Positions 35,191-43,806 of a DNA stretch of 64,000 nt are shown one piece after another; position 1 is the first letter of the stretch, and each line of letters starts with the position of its first letter. The stretch lies in the NCBI GenBank assembly GCA_020632885.1, contig JACKEQ010000011.1, forward strand, positions 1 through 64,000. The letters are read 5' to 3'. The notes beneath the pieces are model-generated. The model did no database searches. It was not told the origin of the DNA and was given only the letters and a program-made list of their open reading frames with translations. The stretch comes from Alphaproteobacteria bacterium (GTDB lineage: Bacteria; Myxococcota_A; UBA796; GCA-2862545). The translations under genes were made by a program, and so were the position numbers.

Positions 35191-37394
35191 GCCTCACCTC
35201 CGAGCAGGAGCCGGGCGCCTGCTTCGATGTCGGGCTCCTGCACGAGCACGCGGTTCGCGGCGTCGCCGAGCGGGATGTACGTGTCCAGACCGGTGACGCG
35301 GTGGGTGCGGAGCGTGGGCTCGCGCTCGACGAGCCCGGCCACGACGGTGTCCGCGACCCCGCTGGATGCGCGGCACTCGTCCACGACGAGCACCTTCCCG
35401 GCGGCCCTGGCGTGGGGCAGCAGGCTCTCGATGGGCAGCGGCTGGAGCCAGCGGAGGTCCACCACGCGCACGGAGTAGCCCTCGGCCTCGAGCTTCTTCG
35501 CCACCCGCAGGGACATCCAGAGGCCGTTGGCGAAGGTGGCGATGCAGAGGTCGGTGCCCTCGCCGTACGCGCGCACCTCGCCGAGCGGCATGTGGTCGTC
35601 GGGGGCGGGGTAGGACGTGAGCCAGAGGTTGTCGCCGTCCTCGTAGAGGTCCTTGGTCATGTAGAGCGCGATGGGCTCGAGCATGACGGTGAGGCGACCG
35701 TGCGTGCCGGCCTGTGCGGTGAGGGTGCGGAGCATGCGGGCGGCGTCGTCGCCGCGGGCCGGACAACCGATGAGGATGCCGGGGATCTCGCGGACGGCGG
35801 CGATGCCGTTGTCGTTGTGGAAGTGCCCACCGAAGCCCTTCTGGTAGCCGAGGCTCGCGATGCGCACGACCATGGGGTTCGCGTACTGGCCGTTGCTGAA
35901 GAACTGCATCGACCCCGCTTCGCCGCGGAGCTGGTCGATCGCGTTGATCAGGTAGGCCAGGTACTGGATCTCGGGCATCGGCAGCATGCCTGCGTGACCG
36001 GCTCCGATCGCGAGCCCGAGGATGGTGGTCTCGTCGAGGAGCGTGTTGAACACGCGCCCGACCCCGAACTTCTTCGTGAGGTCCGCGGTGACGTGGTACA
36101 CGCCGCCCTTCCGCGCGACGTCCTCGCCGAACACGAGGGTGCGGGGGTCGCCCGAGAGGATGTCGGTGAGGGCGCGGTTGAGCTGTACCGCGAGGTGGCG
36201 CGGCCGGTCGCTGTCCTCGGGACGCTCGCGCGGGAAGCATCGCTCGCGCTCCTCTTCGCTCGGCAGGGGCACCCGCGCGTCGTCGCTCTGGGTGAACAGA
36301 GGCTCCATGACCTCCTTCGCCGTCGTGAGCGTCGGGCGGCGGATGGCCTCCTCGGCCAGCCGCTCCAGCCGCGTCCGCGTGCCCTCGTAGAGGTCGAGCA
36401 CGTCGCCGGGCGTGAGCCAACCGTTCTCCACGAGGAGGGTCGCGGAGGTCAGCAGGGGGTCGAGGGCCTCGGCAGCCTCGATCTCCTCGTTGGTCTTGTA
36501 GAGCTGCTCGACGTCCGACCCGGCGTGGCCGAGCATCCGCACGGTCCGCATGTGGAGGAAGGCGGGGCGACGGCTCTCGCGGACGTACGCCAGCGCGCGC
36601 TGGGCGCCCTCCCATGCCGAGCAGAGGTCGAGCCCGTCGGCGAAGTAGTAGGGGAGTCCGGCACGGTTCCGGAACGCGGTCTCGATCCAGCCACGCGGGG
36701 TCCGCACGCTGATGCCGAAGCCGTTGTCCTCGCAGACGAACAGCACGGGCGCCGGGACGTTCTGGAAGGCCGACCAACCTGCGGCGTTGAAGGCCGTCTG
36801 CGCGGTGGCGTGGTTGGCGGACGCATCACCGAAGGTCACCACCGACACCCGCCGCTCCTTGCGCCCCTCACGGCGTGCCTTGCGGTCGAGGGCCACGGCG
36901 TACCCGAGGGCCTTCGGCAGCTGGGACGCGATGGTGGACGTCTGCGGAGGGATGTCCAGGTCCACGGACCCGAACACCTTGTGACGCCCGCCCGCGATGG
37001 GCTCGTCCGAGGCGGCCAGCATGCCGCGGAGCACGTCGAAGGCGCCGTTGGGACCGGGCCCCAGCGCCGCACGGGCGCAGAAGTACGCACCGGAGCGGTA
37101 GTGGAGGAAGGACATGTCGCCCTGACGGAGGGAGCCTCCGACCGCCGCGTTGCCCTCGTGCCCCGAGCTGCCGATGGTGTAGTACCCGAGGTTCCGGCCC
37201 TTCAGAGCCCGGGCGATCAGGTCCAGGTGGCGGGACTCGATCTGGGCCTCGAACAGCCGGATGGCGTCCCGGGCGCGGAGCACGGCACCGTCACGGACGG
37301 GTGCGTCGAGGTTCACGCGCGGCACCCCCGCGCTCAGGCCCCGCACGTGGGCGGAGAAGTTGGCGTCGACGACGGAGGCTCTGGAGACGGCCAC
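35187..37394 (-). CDS. Fused E1 alpha/beta 2-oxoacid dehydrogenase (branched-chain type)
   Basis: 735 residues. About 1-370 is the alpha (TPP-binding) half: GYYTIGSSGHEGNAAVGGSL, VVTFGDASANHATAQTAF as a variant of the GDG TPP motif, and FVCEDNGFGISV. About 395-735 is the beta half: RTLVFGEDVARKGGVYHV, AGHAGMLPMPEIQYLAY and VVDLRWLQPLPIESLLPHAR. Such fused E1 proteins decarboxylate branched-chain or pyruvate-type 2-oxoacids and pass the acyl group to a lipoyl E2. No E2 or E3 lies in this window. The GTG start follows GTGGTGAG. Confidence 0.93.
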   Translation of the reverse strand: MAVSRASVVDANFSAHVRGLSAGVPRVNLDAPVRDGAVLRARDAIRLFEAQIESRHLDLIARALKGRNLGYYTIGSSGHEGNAAVGGSLRQGDMSFLHYRSGAYFCARAALGPGPNGAFDVLRGMLAASDEPIAGGRHKVFGSVDLDIPPQTSTIASQLPKALGYAVALDRKARREGRKERRVSVVTFGDASANHATAQTAFNAAGWSAFQNVPAPVLFVCEDNGFGISVRTPRGWIETAFRNRAGLPYYFADGLDLCSAWEGAQRALAYVRESRRPAFLHMRTVRMLGHAGSDVEQLYKTNEEIEAAEALDPLLTSATLLVENGWLTPGDVLDLYEGTRTRLERLAEEAIRRPTLTTAKEVMEPLFTQSDDARVPLPSEEERERCFPRERPEDSDRPRHLAVQLNRALTDILSGDPRTLVFGEDVARKGGVYHVTADLTKKFGVGRVFNTLLDETTILGLAIGAGHAGMLPMPEIQYLAYLINAIDQLRGEAGSMQFFSNGQYANPMVVRIASLGYQKGFGGHFHNDNGIAAVREIPGILIGCPARGDDAARMLRTLTAQAGTHGRLTVMLEPIALYMTKDLYEDGDNLWLTSYPAPDDHMPLGEVRAYGEGTDLCIATFANGLWMSLRVAKKLEAEGYSVRVVDLRWLQPLPIESLLPHARAAGKVLVVDECRASSGVADTVVAGLVEREPTLRTHRVTGLDTYIPLGDAANRVLVQEPDIEAGARLLLGGEA

Positions 37395-37470
37395 GGCTCA
37401 CCACGGAAGATGACGGGGGCGTCCTAGCCGCTTGCCGGCCCGCGTCAAACCCGCTGTGAGCCCCGGACGC

Positions 37471-39630
37471 TCACTGCATCGGAAGCATCGGGTAGGCGTC
37501 CCACCCGGGATCGGGGTCGGAGAACGTGATGTCCACCTGACCGCCGTTGTTCTCGACCTTCACCTTGCCCGCGAAGTAGGGCTGGAGAGCGGCGTCCACG
37601 TTGCGGTGGAAGCTGCGGTCGAGGTGCGCGACCTTCCGGAGCTCGATGCGCGCCCGCTTGGGCGTGTAGATGCTCGCGAGGAACTCGACGTACGAGACCA
37701 TCGCGCGAACGGCCATGGCCGGGGTGGCCCGCTCGATGACGAGCGTGAACGGGAGGTCCTCTTCGACGGAGAACTCGAGGCGCGCCTGCTCGGGGAAGCC
37801 GCGCACCATGTTCTCGGCCTTCTCGATGGCCTCCTCGAGCCACATCTCGTCGATGCGACCCCAGCGGGGGAGGCCCGGCGCGCTGTCGCCTTCGCCTTCC
37901 ACGAGGGCGCCGGGGGCCGTGGTCTCCACGATGTCGCCGATGTCGAGCACGGGGTCCGTGGGCTCGTCGTACAGCGACGTGCGGCGCGTGGTCATCTGGA
38001 TGCCCACCCGCGGGGGCGCGCTGTCCTCGTCCGGGGCGCCGTAGGAGAGGTCCTCCATGATCTCGCCGCCGTACTCCTCGACCGGCTCGGCCGAGCGACC
38101 GCGCGAGGGCTCGGGGGTCCCGGGGAAGCCCATGGGGGCCGCGAGCCGCGACTTGCCGAGGGCTACGCCGGCACGGGGCCGGGCGCCGAGCGGGGTGCCG
38201 CCGCGGGTCGGGCCGCCGATCCGGACGCCCGCCGTGTTCTCGCCCTCGTCCCCCATGCGCCCGCCGCCGAAGCCGCCGCCGCTGGATCCGCCGAACGAGG
38301 GAGACGAGGAGCCTCCGAAGCCCCCGCCGCCACTCGAGCCCCCGAAGCCACCCGTGCCGCCGAAGGACGGGCCGTCGGACCCGCCGAAGGAGGGGCTCTC
38401 GTAGGACGAGTCGGCGAAGGCGCTCTCCACGCGCTCCGTGGGCGCCTCGTCGGCGAACTCGACGTACGACCCGGAGCCGCCTCCGAAGCCGCCACCCGAG
38501 GAGCCACCGAAGCCGCCGCTTCCGCCGAAGCCGCCCTCGTCGCCACCGAAGCTGCCGCCGTCTCCACCGAAGCTTCCGCCGCCGCCGAAGCTTCCGCCAC
38601 CGCCACCGCCGAAGCCTCCACCGCCGCCGCCACCGAACGAGGGCTTGGCCTCGGGCTTGGGCGCCGGCGCTGCGCCGCCGGAGCGCGCGCGGGAGAGGAG
38701 CGAGTTGCCGGTGGGGGGGAGACCCACGCCGAAGCTCTGGTCGTCCTGGCTGGACGCGCCGCCGCCACCGCCGCCGAACCCGCCTCCGCCGAAGCCGCCG
38801 TCGCCTCCGAAGCTCCCGCCGCCGCCGCCGCCGCCACCGCCGTAGCCGCCGCCACCGCCGCCGCTGTTGGCGCGGCCGCCGCCGAAGGCACCGCCGCCGC
38901 CGCCGCCGCCGCCGCCGAACGACTTGCCGCTGTCGGGGTTGTTGCCGAACCCGGAGAACGAGGGCGCACGGTCGCCACCGAATCCGCCGCCGCCGCCGCC
39001 GTTGTCGGCGAGGTAGGGCGGTGTGGAGTCGCTCGCACCGGCAGCCGAACCGAAGCCGCCACCGAATCCACCGCCGCCGCCGCCGCTACCGGGCGACCGA
39101 CCGCGCATGGACATCGGGACGGGCGTGGCGATGCGGGGGCGCGCGCCGCCCGGCGTGCCACGGATGCGCTCCATCACGGCCTTCTGGGTGGTGAGCCGCG
39201 TGACCTCGTTGACGAGCTTCTGGTACTCCTTGGCTTCCCACTGGAGCATGGGAGTCTCGCGGCCGATGCTGCGCGCCGCGAAGGTGGCTGCGATGTACGC
39301 CAGGAACATGCACAGCGAGAGCCCGATGCAGACGACCGGGATGCCGCCCGGGATGCCCATCTTGCCCTGGAGACCCGACAGGAAGACGGCCGACTCCTTG
39401 TGGAAGAGCCCGGCACCCATCACCGCAGCCATGCACAACAGGAAGAACACGCCGAGCCCCATGAAGGCACCGCGCGCGAGGAGCACGGGATGCGCGGGCG
39501 ATGCGCGCTTGACCCGTGCGAGCAGGCGCTGCCCGTCCACCGCGTCCTCGAACGCCTGGAGCTCCTCCCGCGCCTTCTCGAGCAGACGCTCGACGTCTTC
39601 GGGGGTCTCGGTGGTCTCGATCATGGCCAT
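37471..39630 (-). CDS. Glycine-rich membrane protein of unknown function
   Basis: 719 residues. Residues 1-45 are helical and probably coiled (ERLLEKAREELQAFEDAVDG), two membrane helices lie at about 53-75 and 95-120, and a Gln/Lys-rich helix follows (130-157). Residues 180-465 are about 65 percent glycine in GGGGFGG units with Ser and Phe. Residues 570-719 are a folded domain (MWLEEAIEKAENMVRGFPEQ, then LASIYTPKRARIELRKVAHL). The Gly/Phe spacing resembles FG-type disordered, self-associating tracts. Unrecognised. It starts 60 bases downstream of the Ppx gene on the same strand and is probably in its operon. Confidence 0.78.
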   Translation of the reverse strand: MAMIETTETPEDVERLLEKAREELQAFEDAVDGQRLLARVKRASPAHPVLLARGAFMGLGVFFLLCMAAVMGAGLFHKESAVFLSGLQGKMGIPGGIPVVCIGLSLCMFLAYIAATFAARSIGRETPMLQWEAKEYQKLVNEVTRLTTQKAVMERIRGTPGGARPRIATPVPMSMRGRSPGSGGGGGGFGGGFGSAAGASDSTPPYLADNGGGGGGFGGDRAPSFSGFGNNPDSGKSFGGGGGGGGGAFGGGRANSGGGGGGYGGGGGGGGGSFGGDGGFGGGGFGGGGGGASSQDDQSFGVGLPPTGNSLLSRARSGGAAPAPKPEAKPSFGGGGGGGFGGGGGGSFGGGGSFGGDGGSFGGDEGGFGGSGGFGGSSGGGFGGGSGSYVEFADEAPTERVESAFADSSYESPSFGGSDGPSFGGTGGFGGSSGGGGFGGSSSPSFGGSSGGGFGGGRMGDEGENTAGVRIGGPTRGGTPLGARPRAGVALGKSRLAAPMGFPGTPEPSRGRSAEPVEEYGGEIMEDLSYGAPDEDSAPPRVGIQMTTRRTSLYDEPTDPVLDIGDIVETTAPGALVEGEGDSAPGLPRWGRIDEMWLEEAIEKAENMVRGFPEQARLEFSVEEDLPFTLVIERATPAMAVRAMVSYVEFLASIYTPKRARIELRKVAHLDRSFHRNVDAALQPYFAGKVKVENNGGQVDITFSDPDPGWDAYPMLPMQ
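38230..39095 (-). repeat. Glycine-rich coding repeat (GGX tract)
   Basis: Imperfect GGN-rich repeats, read on the minus strand, encode runs of GGGGFGG and GGSFGG. Codon choice mixes GGC, GGT and GGA. The region is C-rich on the plus strand, so the opposite strand reads as proline-rich frames that should be ignored. Confidence 0.85.
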
Positions 39631-39689
39631 GGGTGTCTTCCGTCTGGGGAGCCGGGCGGGAGGGGGGGCCCGCGTCCGGACAATCTACA

Positions 39690-41255
39690 TCATCGGCGGT
39701 GTCCGGGCACGGTGGTCGCGGCCCGTTCGGCCACCACCTCCACGCGGACATCCTGGCGCAGCGCGGACTCCAGGAGGTCTTTCCGGCGTTCCGTGGCCCA
39801 TCGTTCCAGGTGGGCCTCTTTCACGGCGAAGGCCCGCAGCAGCACCCGACCGTCGCCGAGCTCGACCTCGATGCGCGACACGGGCTGGGAATGCGACCGA
39901 TCCAGCCCGTCCGCGACACGGAGGATGCCGGCGAGCACGCGGACCTTCTGCTGGTCGTCGGGGGACAGGGTGGCCATCTCGGGGTGCTCGGGCTTCGGCT
40001 TGCCGCCGCGATGGTAGCGGACGACCAGCGCCAGGAGGTCGATCTCCGGCGCCGTGAAACCGTGGAGCCTGCTGTTCCGGATCAGGTAGGCGCCGTGCTT
40101 GTTGTGGGATGCGCCGCCGATGTAGTGACCGATGTCGTGCACGCGCGCCGCGCAGCCCAGCACCCGACGCTCGACGAAACCGAGCCGGTGGAGGGGGGCC
40201 AATGCATCGAAGAGCTCGAGGGAGCGCTCCTGTACGGTCTTCGCGTGCACGGGGTCCGCTCCGAACCGGTCCATGAGCCGCTGGATCGAGCGGTCGCGCG
40301 GGTCGGGAACCGAGGAGAGCAGGTCGATCTCGGGACGGTTGTGGAGGATCCAGTCCACGATGAGACCGTCCCGCAGCGACCGCTCGGACGTGACGAGGCG
40401 GGACTTGTCGAACGCCCGCATCACCTGCTGGACGAGGACCGCGCCGGCTGTGATCGTGCGCTGCCGGCGGGGGTCCATCCCGGGGAGCGAGCCGAGCTGG
40501 TCGGCCGGGGTGGAGCGGAGCTGCCGGACGAGCGTGTCCAACTCCCCGCGGTACAGCACGAGCCCGTGGGAGTGCTCGGGCATCCTGTCGCCGCGCGCCA
40601 TGGTGGCCATCCGGGCCAGGAGCCGCAGCGTGCCGGAGGTGCCGACCAGCGTGGCCACCGAGCGTGGCTTGATCTCGTTCAGCAGGGGCTTCAGCTCGGC
40701 CTTGATTCGCTGGCGCAGTCGGTTGAGGTCGTCCTTCGTCAGCGGAGCCGGGAACTCCTCGGTGAGGCGGATGTGGCCGAGCGGCAGGCTCTCGATGGTC
40801 ACCGGGCTCTCGCTGTCGCAGCTGATGAGCTCGGTGGAGCCACCGCCGAGGTCCATCAGGAGGACGCGTCCGCGCGTGAAGTCCAGGTCTGCACGGGCGC
40901 CGAGGTAGATCAGGCGCCCTTCTTCGCGCCCCGGGATGACCCGGACGTGCACACCGGTGGCGTTGCGGACCTCCCGGCACCAGTCGGCGCCGTTCTCCGC
41001 CTCCCGTACGGCGGAGGTCGCCGCGCAGTGGATGTCTTCGACGTCGAGGGTGCGGGCCGCCTCGGCGAAGCGCTTCATCGCGTCCAGGCCGCGCTGCCAC
41101 GCCGCGGGAGACAGCTTGTGCACGTCGAGACCGCCTGCGCCGAGCTCGACCTGGATGCGGTCCTTCTCCACGACGTCCCACGTGCCGTCGCCGTGGATGT
41201 CCGCCACCAGGAGGTGGACGGAGTTCGTCCCGACGTCGATGGCACCGATCCTCAC
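39690..41255 (-). CDS. Exopolyphosphatase / pppGpp phosphohydrolase (Ppx/GppA family)
   Basis: 521 residues. The N-terminal ASKHA ATPase-like half has AIDVGTNSVHLLVADI, HCAATSAVREAENG, IPGREEGRLIYLG and LLMDLGGGSTELIS. The C-terminal half is an HD-type helical domain (VLGCAARVHDIGHYIGGASH). The enzyme removes phosphate from polyphosphate or converts pppGpp to ppGpp, so it bears on starvation signalling. The GTG start overlaps the stop of the upstream helical-repeat gene (GTGA), with AGGAG nearby. Confidence 0.94.
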   Translation of the reverse strand: MRIGAIDVGTNSVHLLVADIHGDGTWDVVEKDRIQVELGAGGLDVHKLSPAAWQRGLDAMKRFAEAARTLDVEDIHCAATSAVREAENGADWCREVRNATGVHVRVIPGREEGRLIYLGARADLDFTRGRVLLMDLGGGSTELISCDSESPVTIESLPLGHIRLTEEFPAPLTKDDLNRLRQRIKAELKPLLNEIKPRSVATLVGTSGTLRLLARMATMARGDRMPEHSHGLVLYRGELDTLVRQLRSTPADQLGSLPGMDPRRQRTITAGAVLVQQVMRAFDKSRLVTSERSLRDGLIVDWILHNRPEIDLLSSVPDPRDRSIQRLMDRFGADPVHAKTVQERSLELFDALAPLHRLGFVERRVLGCAARVHDIGHYIGGASHNKHGAYLIRNSRLHGFTAPEIDLLALVVRYHRGGKPKPEHPEMATLSPDDQQKVRVLAGILRVADGLDRSHSQPVSRIEVELGDGRVLLRAFAVKEAHLERWATERRKDLLESALRQDVRVEVVAERAATTVPGHRR

Positions 41256-41959
41256 CTGGGGCTCCTCACGAGGGGACCGTATTGACGTGGCAGGTCCACG
41301 AGCGCAAGCGCTGCGGCGCGCGCGACCAGCCCGATCAGGTTCGTCTCGGACGCATCGTCGGCGATCGCGTGCGCCTGCACGAGCGCTTCGGAGGCCGACG
41401 CGCGATCCACCTCGGCGAGGGTGATCCGCGCCAGGACGCGCTCGCGGGTGGCCTCCGCGCGGTCGGCGGCGTCGACGGCCCGGCGCGCGCTCTCCCGTGC
41501 CTCGTCCGGACGGCCGTGGAGGCGAAGGGCGCCGGCGTGCTTGATGAGGATGTCGGCGAGGGCGAGGTCGGAGCCCGCTCGCGCCTCGAGGTCCTGGAGC
41601 GTGGTGGCGGCCAGCGGGGCCGCCTGGGCGCGCGCGAGGACCTCACGCTTCTCGCGGTCGCGCTCGGCAGCGATGCGCTCCTGGAGATTGCGGACCTCCG
41701 CGAGCCCCTCGCCGTCGTTCAGGCCCCTCAAGATGCGCAGCGCGGACCGCACGGCCCGCTCGGAGTCGCCGATCGCTCCGTGCGCGAGGTGCGCCTGCGC
41801 GAGCAGCGAGAAAGCCCGACCGGCCACGTCCTGGAGGTCGGGCTGGTCGGTGAGGGCCCCGCAGACCTCCTCGAGCATGCGAGCTGCGGCGGCGGGCTCG
41901 GTGGGCAGCACGCGCACGGCCTCCACCAGCAGGCCCGCGACGCGCTCCTCTTCACCCAC
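41252..41959 (-). CDS. Helical (TPR-like) repeat protein
   Basis: 235 residues, entirely alpha-helical, with Ala/Leu/Arg-rich helix pairs (LQDVAGRAFSLLAQAHLAHG, then GDSERAVRSALRILRGLNDG; LADILIKHAGALRLHGRPDE, then ARESARRAVDAADRAEATRE). These have tetratricopeptide spacing but weak consensus. Probably a cytoplasmic scaffold or regulator. I chose the GTG at 41959, which overlaps the SAH-hydrolase-like gene by eight bases. It is coupled downstream to ppx, so it might modulate Ppx; that is positional inference. Confidence 0.78.
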   Translation of the reverse strand: MGEEERVAGLLVEAVRVLPTEPAAAARMLEEVCGALTDQPDLQDVAGRAFSLLAQAHLAHGAIGDSERAVRSALRILRGLNDGEGLAEVRNLQERIAAERDREKREVLARAQAAPLAATTLQDLEARAGSDLALADILIKHAGALRLHGRPDEARESARRAVDAADRAEATRERVLARITLAEVDRASASEALVQAHAIADDASETNLIGLVARAAALALVDLPRQYGPLVRSPR

Positions 41960-43100
41960 GTCCGGGCTGCAGGGCTTCGAGGGCCAGGATGGCGGCGCGG
42001 GTCTCGATCTCCTCGGGCACGAGCTGCTCGCCGGGCCCCAGCCCACCGAAGCGCGCGATCCACTCGAGCGTGAGGCCGAGCACCGCGAAGTGCAGCAGCA
42101 CGGGCTCGGGAGACCCGGAGTTCGTGACGATGTTCAGGGGGTTGCCGTCCCCGAGCAGCGTGACCCGCGGACCGTCCGCCAGCGCGTACCGGACGACCTG
42201 CTCCGCCACGTGATCGACCCGCGTGGCGGCCTCCTTGAGGGAGACGAGGTCGATCTCGTCGCCGCCGTGACCCGCGTTCAGCAGAAGGACCCCGTCCTGC
42301 GCGCGGGCCAGGTGGGCCGCCGTGAGGACGTGGGCCGCACCGGTCGCGGTGACGACGATCCCGGCGCGTCCGATCGCGCTCTCGAGCTCGTCGGTGGGGT
42401 AGCCGTCGTAGTGGGCGAACAGCCGACGGACGGGGTCGCTCTCGACGACCTCCACGCTCATCCCGGCCGCGCGCGCGTAGTTCGCCAGCCCGCGCCCGAC
42501 GGGCCCGTAGCCGATGACGAGCAGCCGCCGGCCCGCCAGGTGCATGCCCGTGAGGGTGCCCACCGCGCGCCAGATGCCCTCACCGACGCCATGACGGTTC
42601 TCGACTGCGTTCTTGAGCCGACCGTCGTTGATGTTCACGACGGGGAAGGGGACGCCCGAGCGACGACGCAGGGCCTGGACGCCCGAGCGGGTGATCTCGA
42701 TGGCGCCCGTGATGCGCGAGGGGTCTCCGCTGTCGAGCACCTTGCCGATGAGATCGAAGCCCACGTCGGCCAGGATGGACGGGCGGTGCTCCAGGACGCG
42801 CGCATGGCGGTCTCCGAGCTCACCGCCGGTGTACACGTCCACGCCGAGGTTGCGGAGGGTCGCCACCGCGTGGGCGTGCGTGGTGCCGGGGTTCGCCGCG
42901 CTGATCACCCACTTCCCGCCACCCAGCATGAGCTCGCGCACGAGGGCGGCCGTGAGCGTGGTGAGGTGCAGGTTGAGCCCGATGGTCAGCCCCTCCCAGG
43001 GACGGCTGGCCGCCCAGCGGTTGCCGAGCATCGGCAGGATGGGGAAGAACGCGTTGATCTTCGCGACCTCGCGCTCTCCGGTGAGGGTGGGGTCCAGCAT
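41952..43100 (-). CDS. S-adenosylhomocysteine hydrolase-like protein (divergent)
   Basis: 382 residues, against 430-480 for typical SahH. The family layout is present: FFPILPMLGNRWAASRPWEG, NLHLTTLTAALVRELMLGGG, the central NINDGRLKNAVENRHGVGEG (equivalent of NVNDSVTKSKFDN) and the NAD fold RRLLVIGYGPVGRGLANYA. Key differences are Glu for the catalytic Asp in the FDN segment, no C-terminal HPKFEKYRY-like tail, and a changed NAD-closing loop. It may hydrolyse a related thioether nucleoside or only bind NAD. GGAGACC precedes the ATG. It lies 50 bases after cysC. Confidence 0.82.
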   Translation of the reverse strand: MLDPTLTGEREVAKINAFFPILPMLGNRWAASRPWEGLTIGLNLHLTTLTAALVRELMLGGGKWVISAANPGTTHAHAVATLRNLGVDVYTGGELGDRHARVLEHRPSILADVGFDLIGKVLDSGDPSRITGAIEITRSGVQALRRRSGVPFPVVNINDGRLKNAVENRHGVGEGIWRAVGTLTGMHLAGRRLLVIGYGPVGRGLANYARAAGMSVEVVESDPVRRLFAHYDGYPTDELESAIGRAGIVVTATGAAHVLTAAHLARAQDGVLLLNAGHGGDEIDLVSLKEAATRVDHVAEQVVRYALADGPRVTLLGDGNPLNIVTNSGSPEPVLLHFAVLGLTLEWIARFGGLGPGEQLVPEEIETRAAILALEALQPGRG

Positions 43101-43150
43101 CGGCGGTCTCCGGGGAAGGCGGCAACGTAACGCGTCCCGGGACGCCTGCG

Positions 43151-43756
43151 TCAGGCCCCGAGCAAGCCGAGCGCTTCGAGCCGATCGACCACCTCGCCGG
43201 CGACGTCGTCCACCTCACGGCCCTCCGTGAGCAGCAGGATCTCCGGGCTCTCCGGCGGCTCGTAGGGCGAGGTGATGCCGGTGAACTCGCCGATCACGCC
43301 CGCCCGGACCTTCTTGTAGAGCCCCTTGGGATCGCGCCGCTCGCACTCCTCGAGCGACGTGGCCACGTAGCACTCGAGGAACCGGCCCTCGGGCAGGAGG
43401 GCGCGGGCGGACGCGCGGTCGGTGCGGAACGGCGAGATGAAGGCCGTGAGCGTGATGACGCCCGCGTCCGCGAAGAGCTGCGCGAGGTGGCCCACCCGGC
43501 GGATGTTCTCGGTGCGGTCGGCGTCCGAGAACCCGAGGTCGCCGTTGAGGCCCATGCGCAGGTTGTCGCCGTCCAGCACGTAGGCCGTGCGACCGCGGCG
43601 CAGCAGGAGGGCTTCGACGCGCCGGGCCACCGTGGACTTCCCCGCCCCCGAGAAGCCCGTGAACCACACCACGCACCCCTTCTGGCCGATCAGGTGCTCG
43701 CGCTCGTCGTGGGGCAGGTCGGCGGCGTGCCAGGTGACGTTCGTGGACGTGGACAT
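43151..43756 (-). CDS. cysC: Adenylylsulfate (APS) kinase
   Basis: 201 residues. It phosphorylates APS to PAPS. The P-loop is FTGFSGAGKST (about residues 32-42), followed by VLDGDNLRMGLNGDLGFSDA and RTENIRRVGHLAQLFADAGV, all family signatures. ITLTAFISPFRTDRA and PKGLYKKVRAGVIGEFTGI are also present. No sulfate adenylyltransferase or PAPS reductase lies nearby, so PAPS may feed sulfation. I chose the ATG at 43756, with GGAG five bases upstream; the frame before it is shadow over the divergent plsX. Confidence 0.95.
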   Translation of the reverse strand: MSTSTNVTWHAADLPHDEREHLIGQKGCVVWFTGFSGAGKSTVARRVEALLLRRGRTAYVLDGDNLRMGLNGDLGFSDADRTENIRRVGHLAQLFADAGVITLTAFISPFRTDRASARALLPEGRFLECYVATSLEECERRDPKGLYKKVRAGVIGEFTGITSPYEPPESPEILLLTEGREVDDVAGEVVDRLEALGLLGA

Positions 43757-43806
43757 GGTGACTCCAGGGGTGGGGCTCCCTGATACCATCGCGGCCGGAG
43801 GGGCGC

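Noticed and set aside
43100..43151. SAH riboswitch before the SAH-hydrolase-like gene
   Set aside because: The gap is only 50 bases and I see no conserved riboswitch core.
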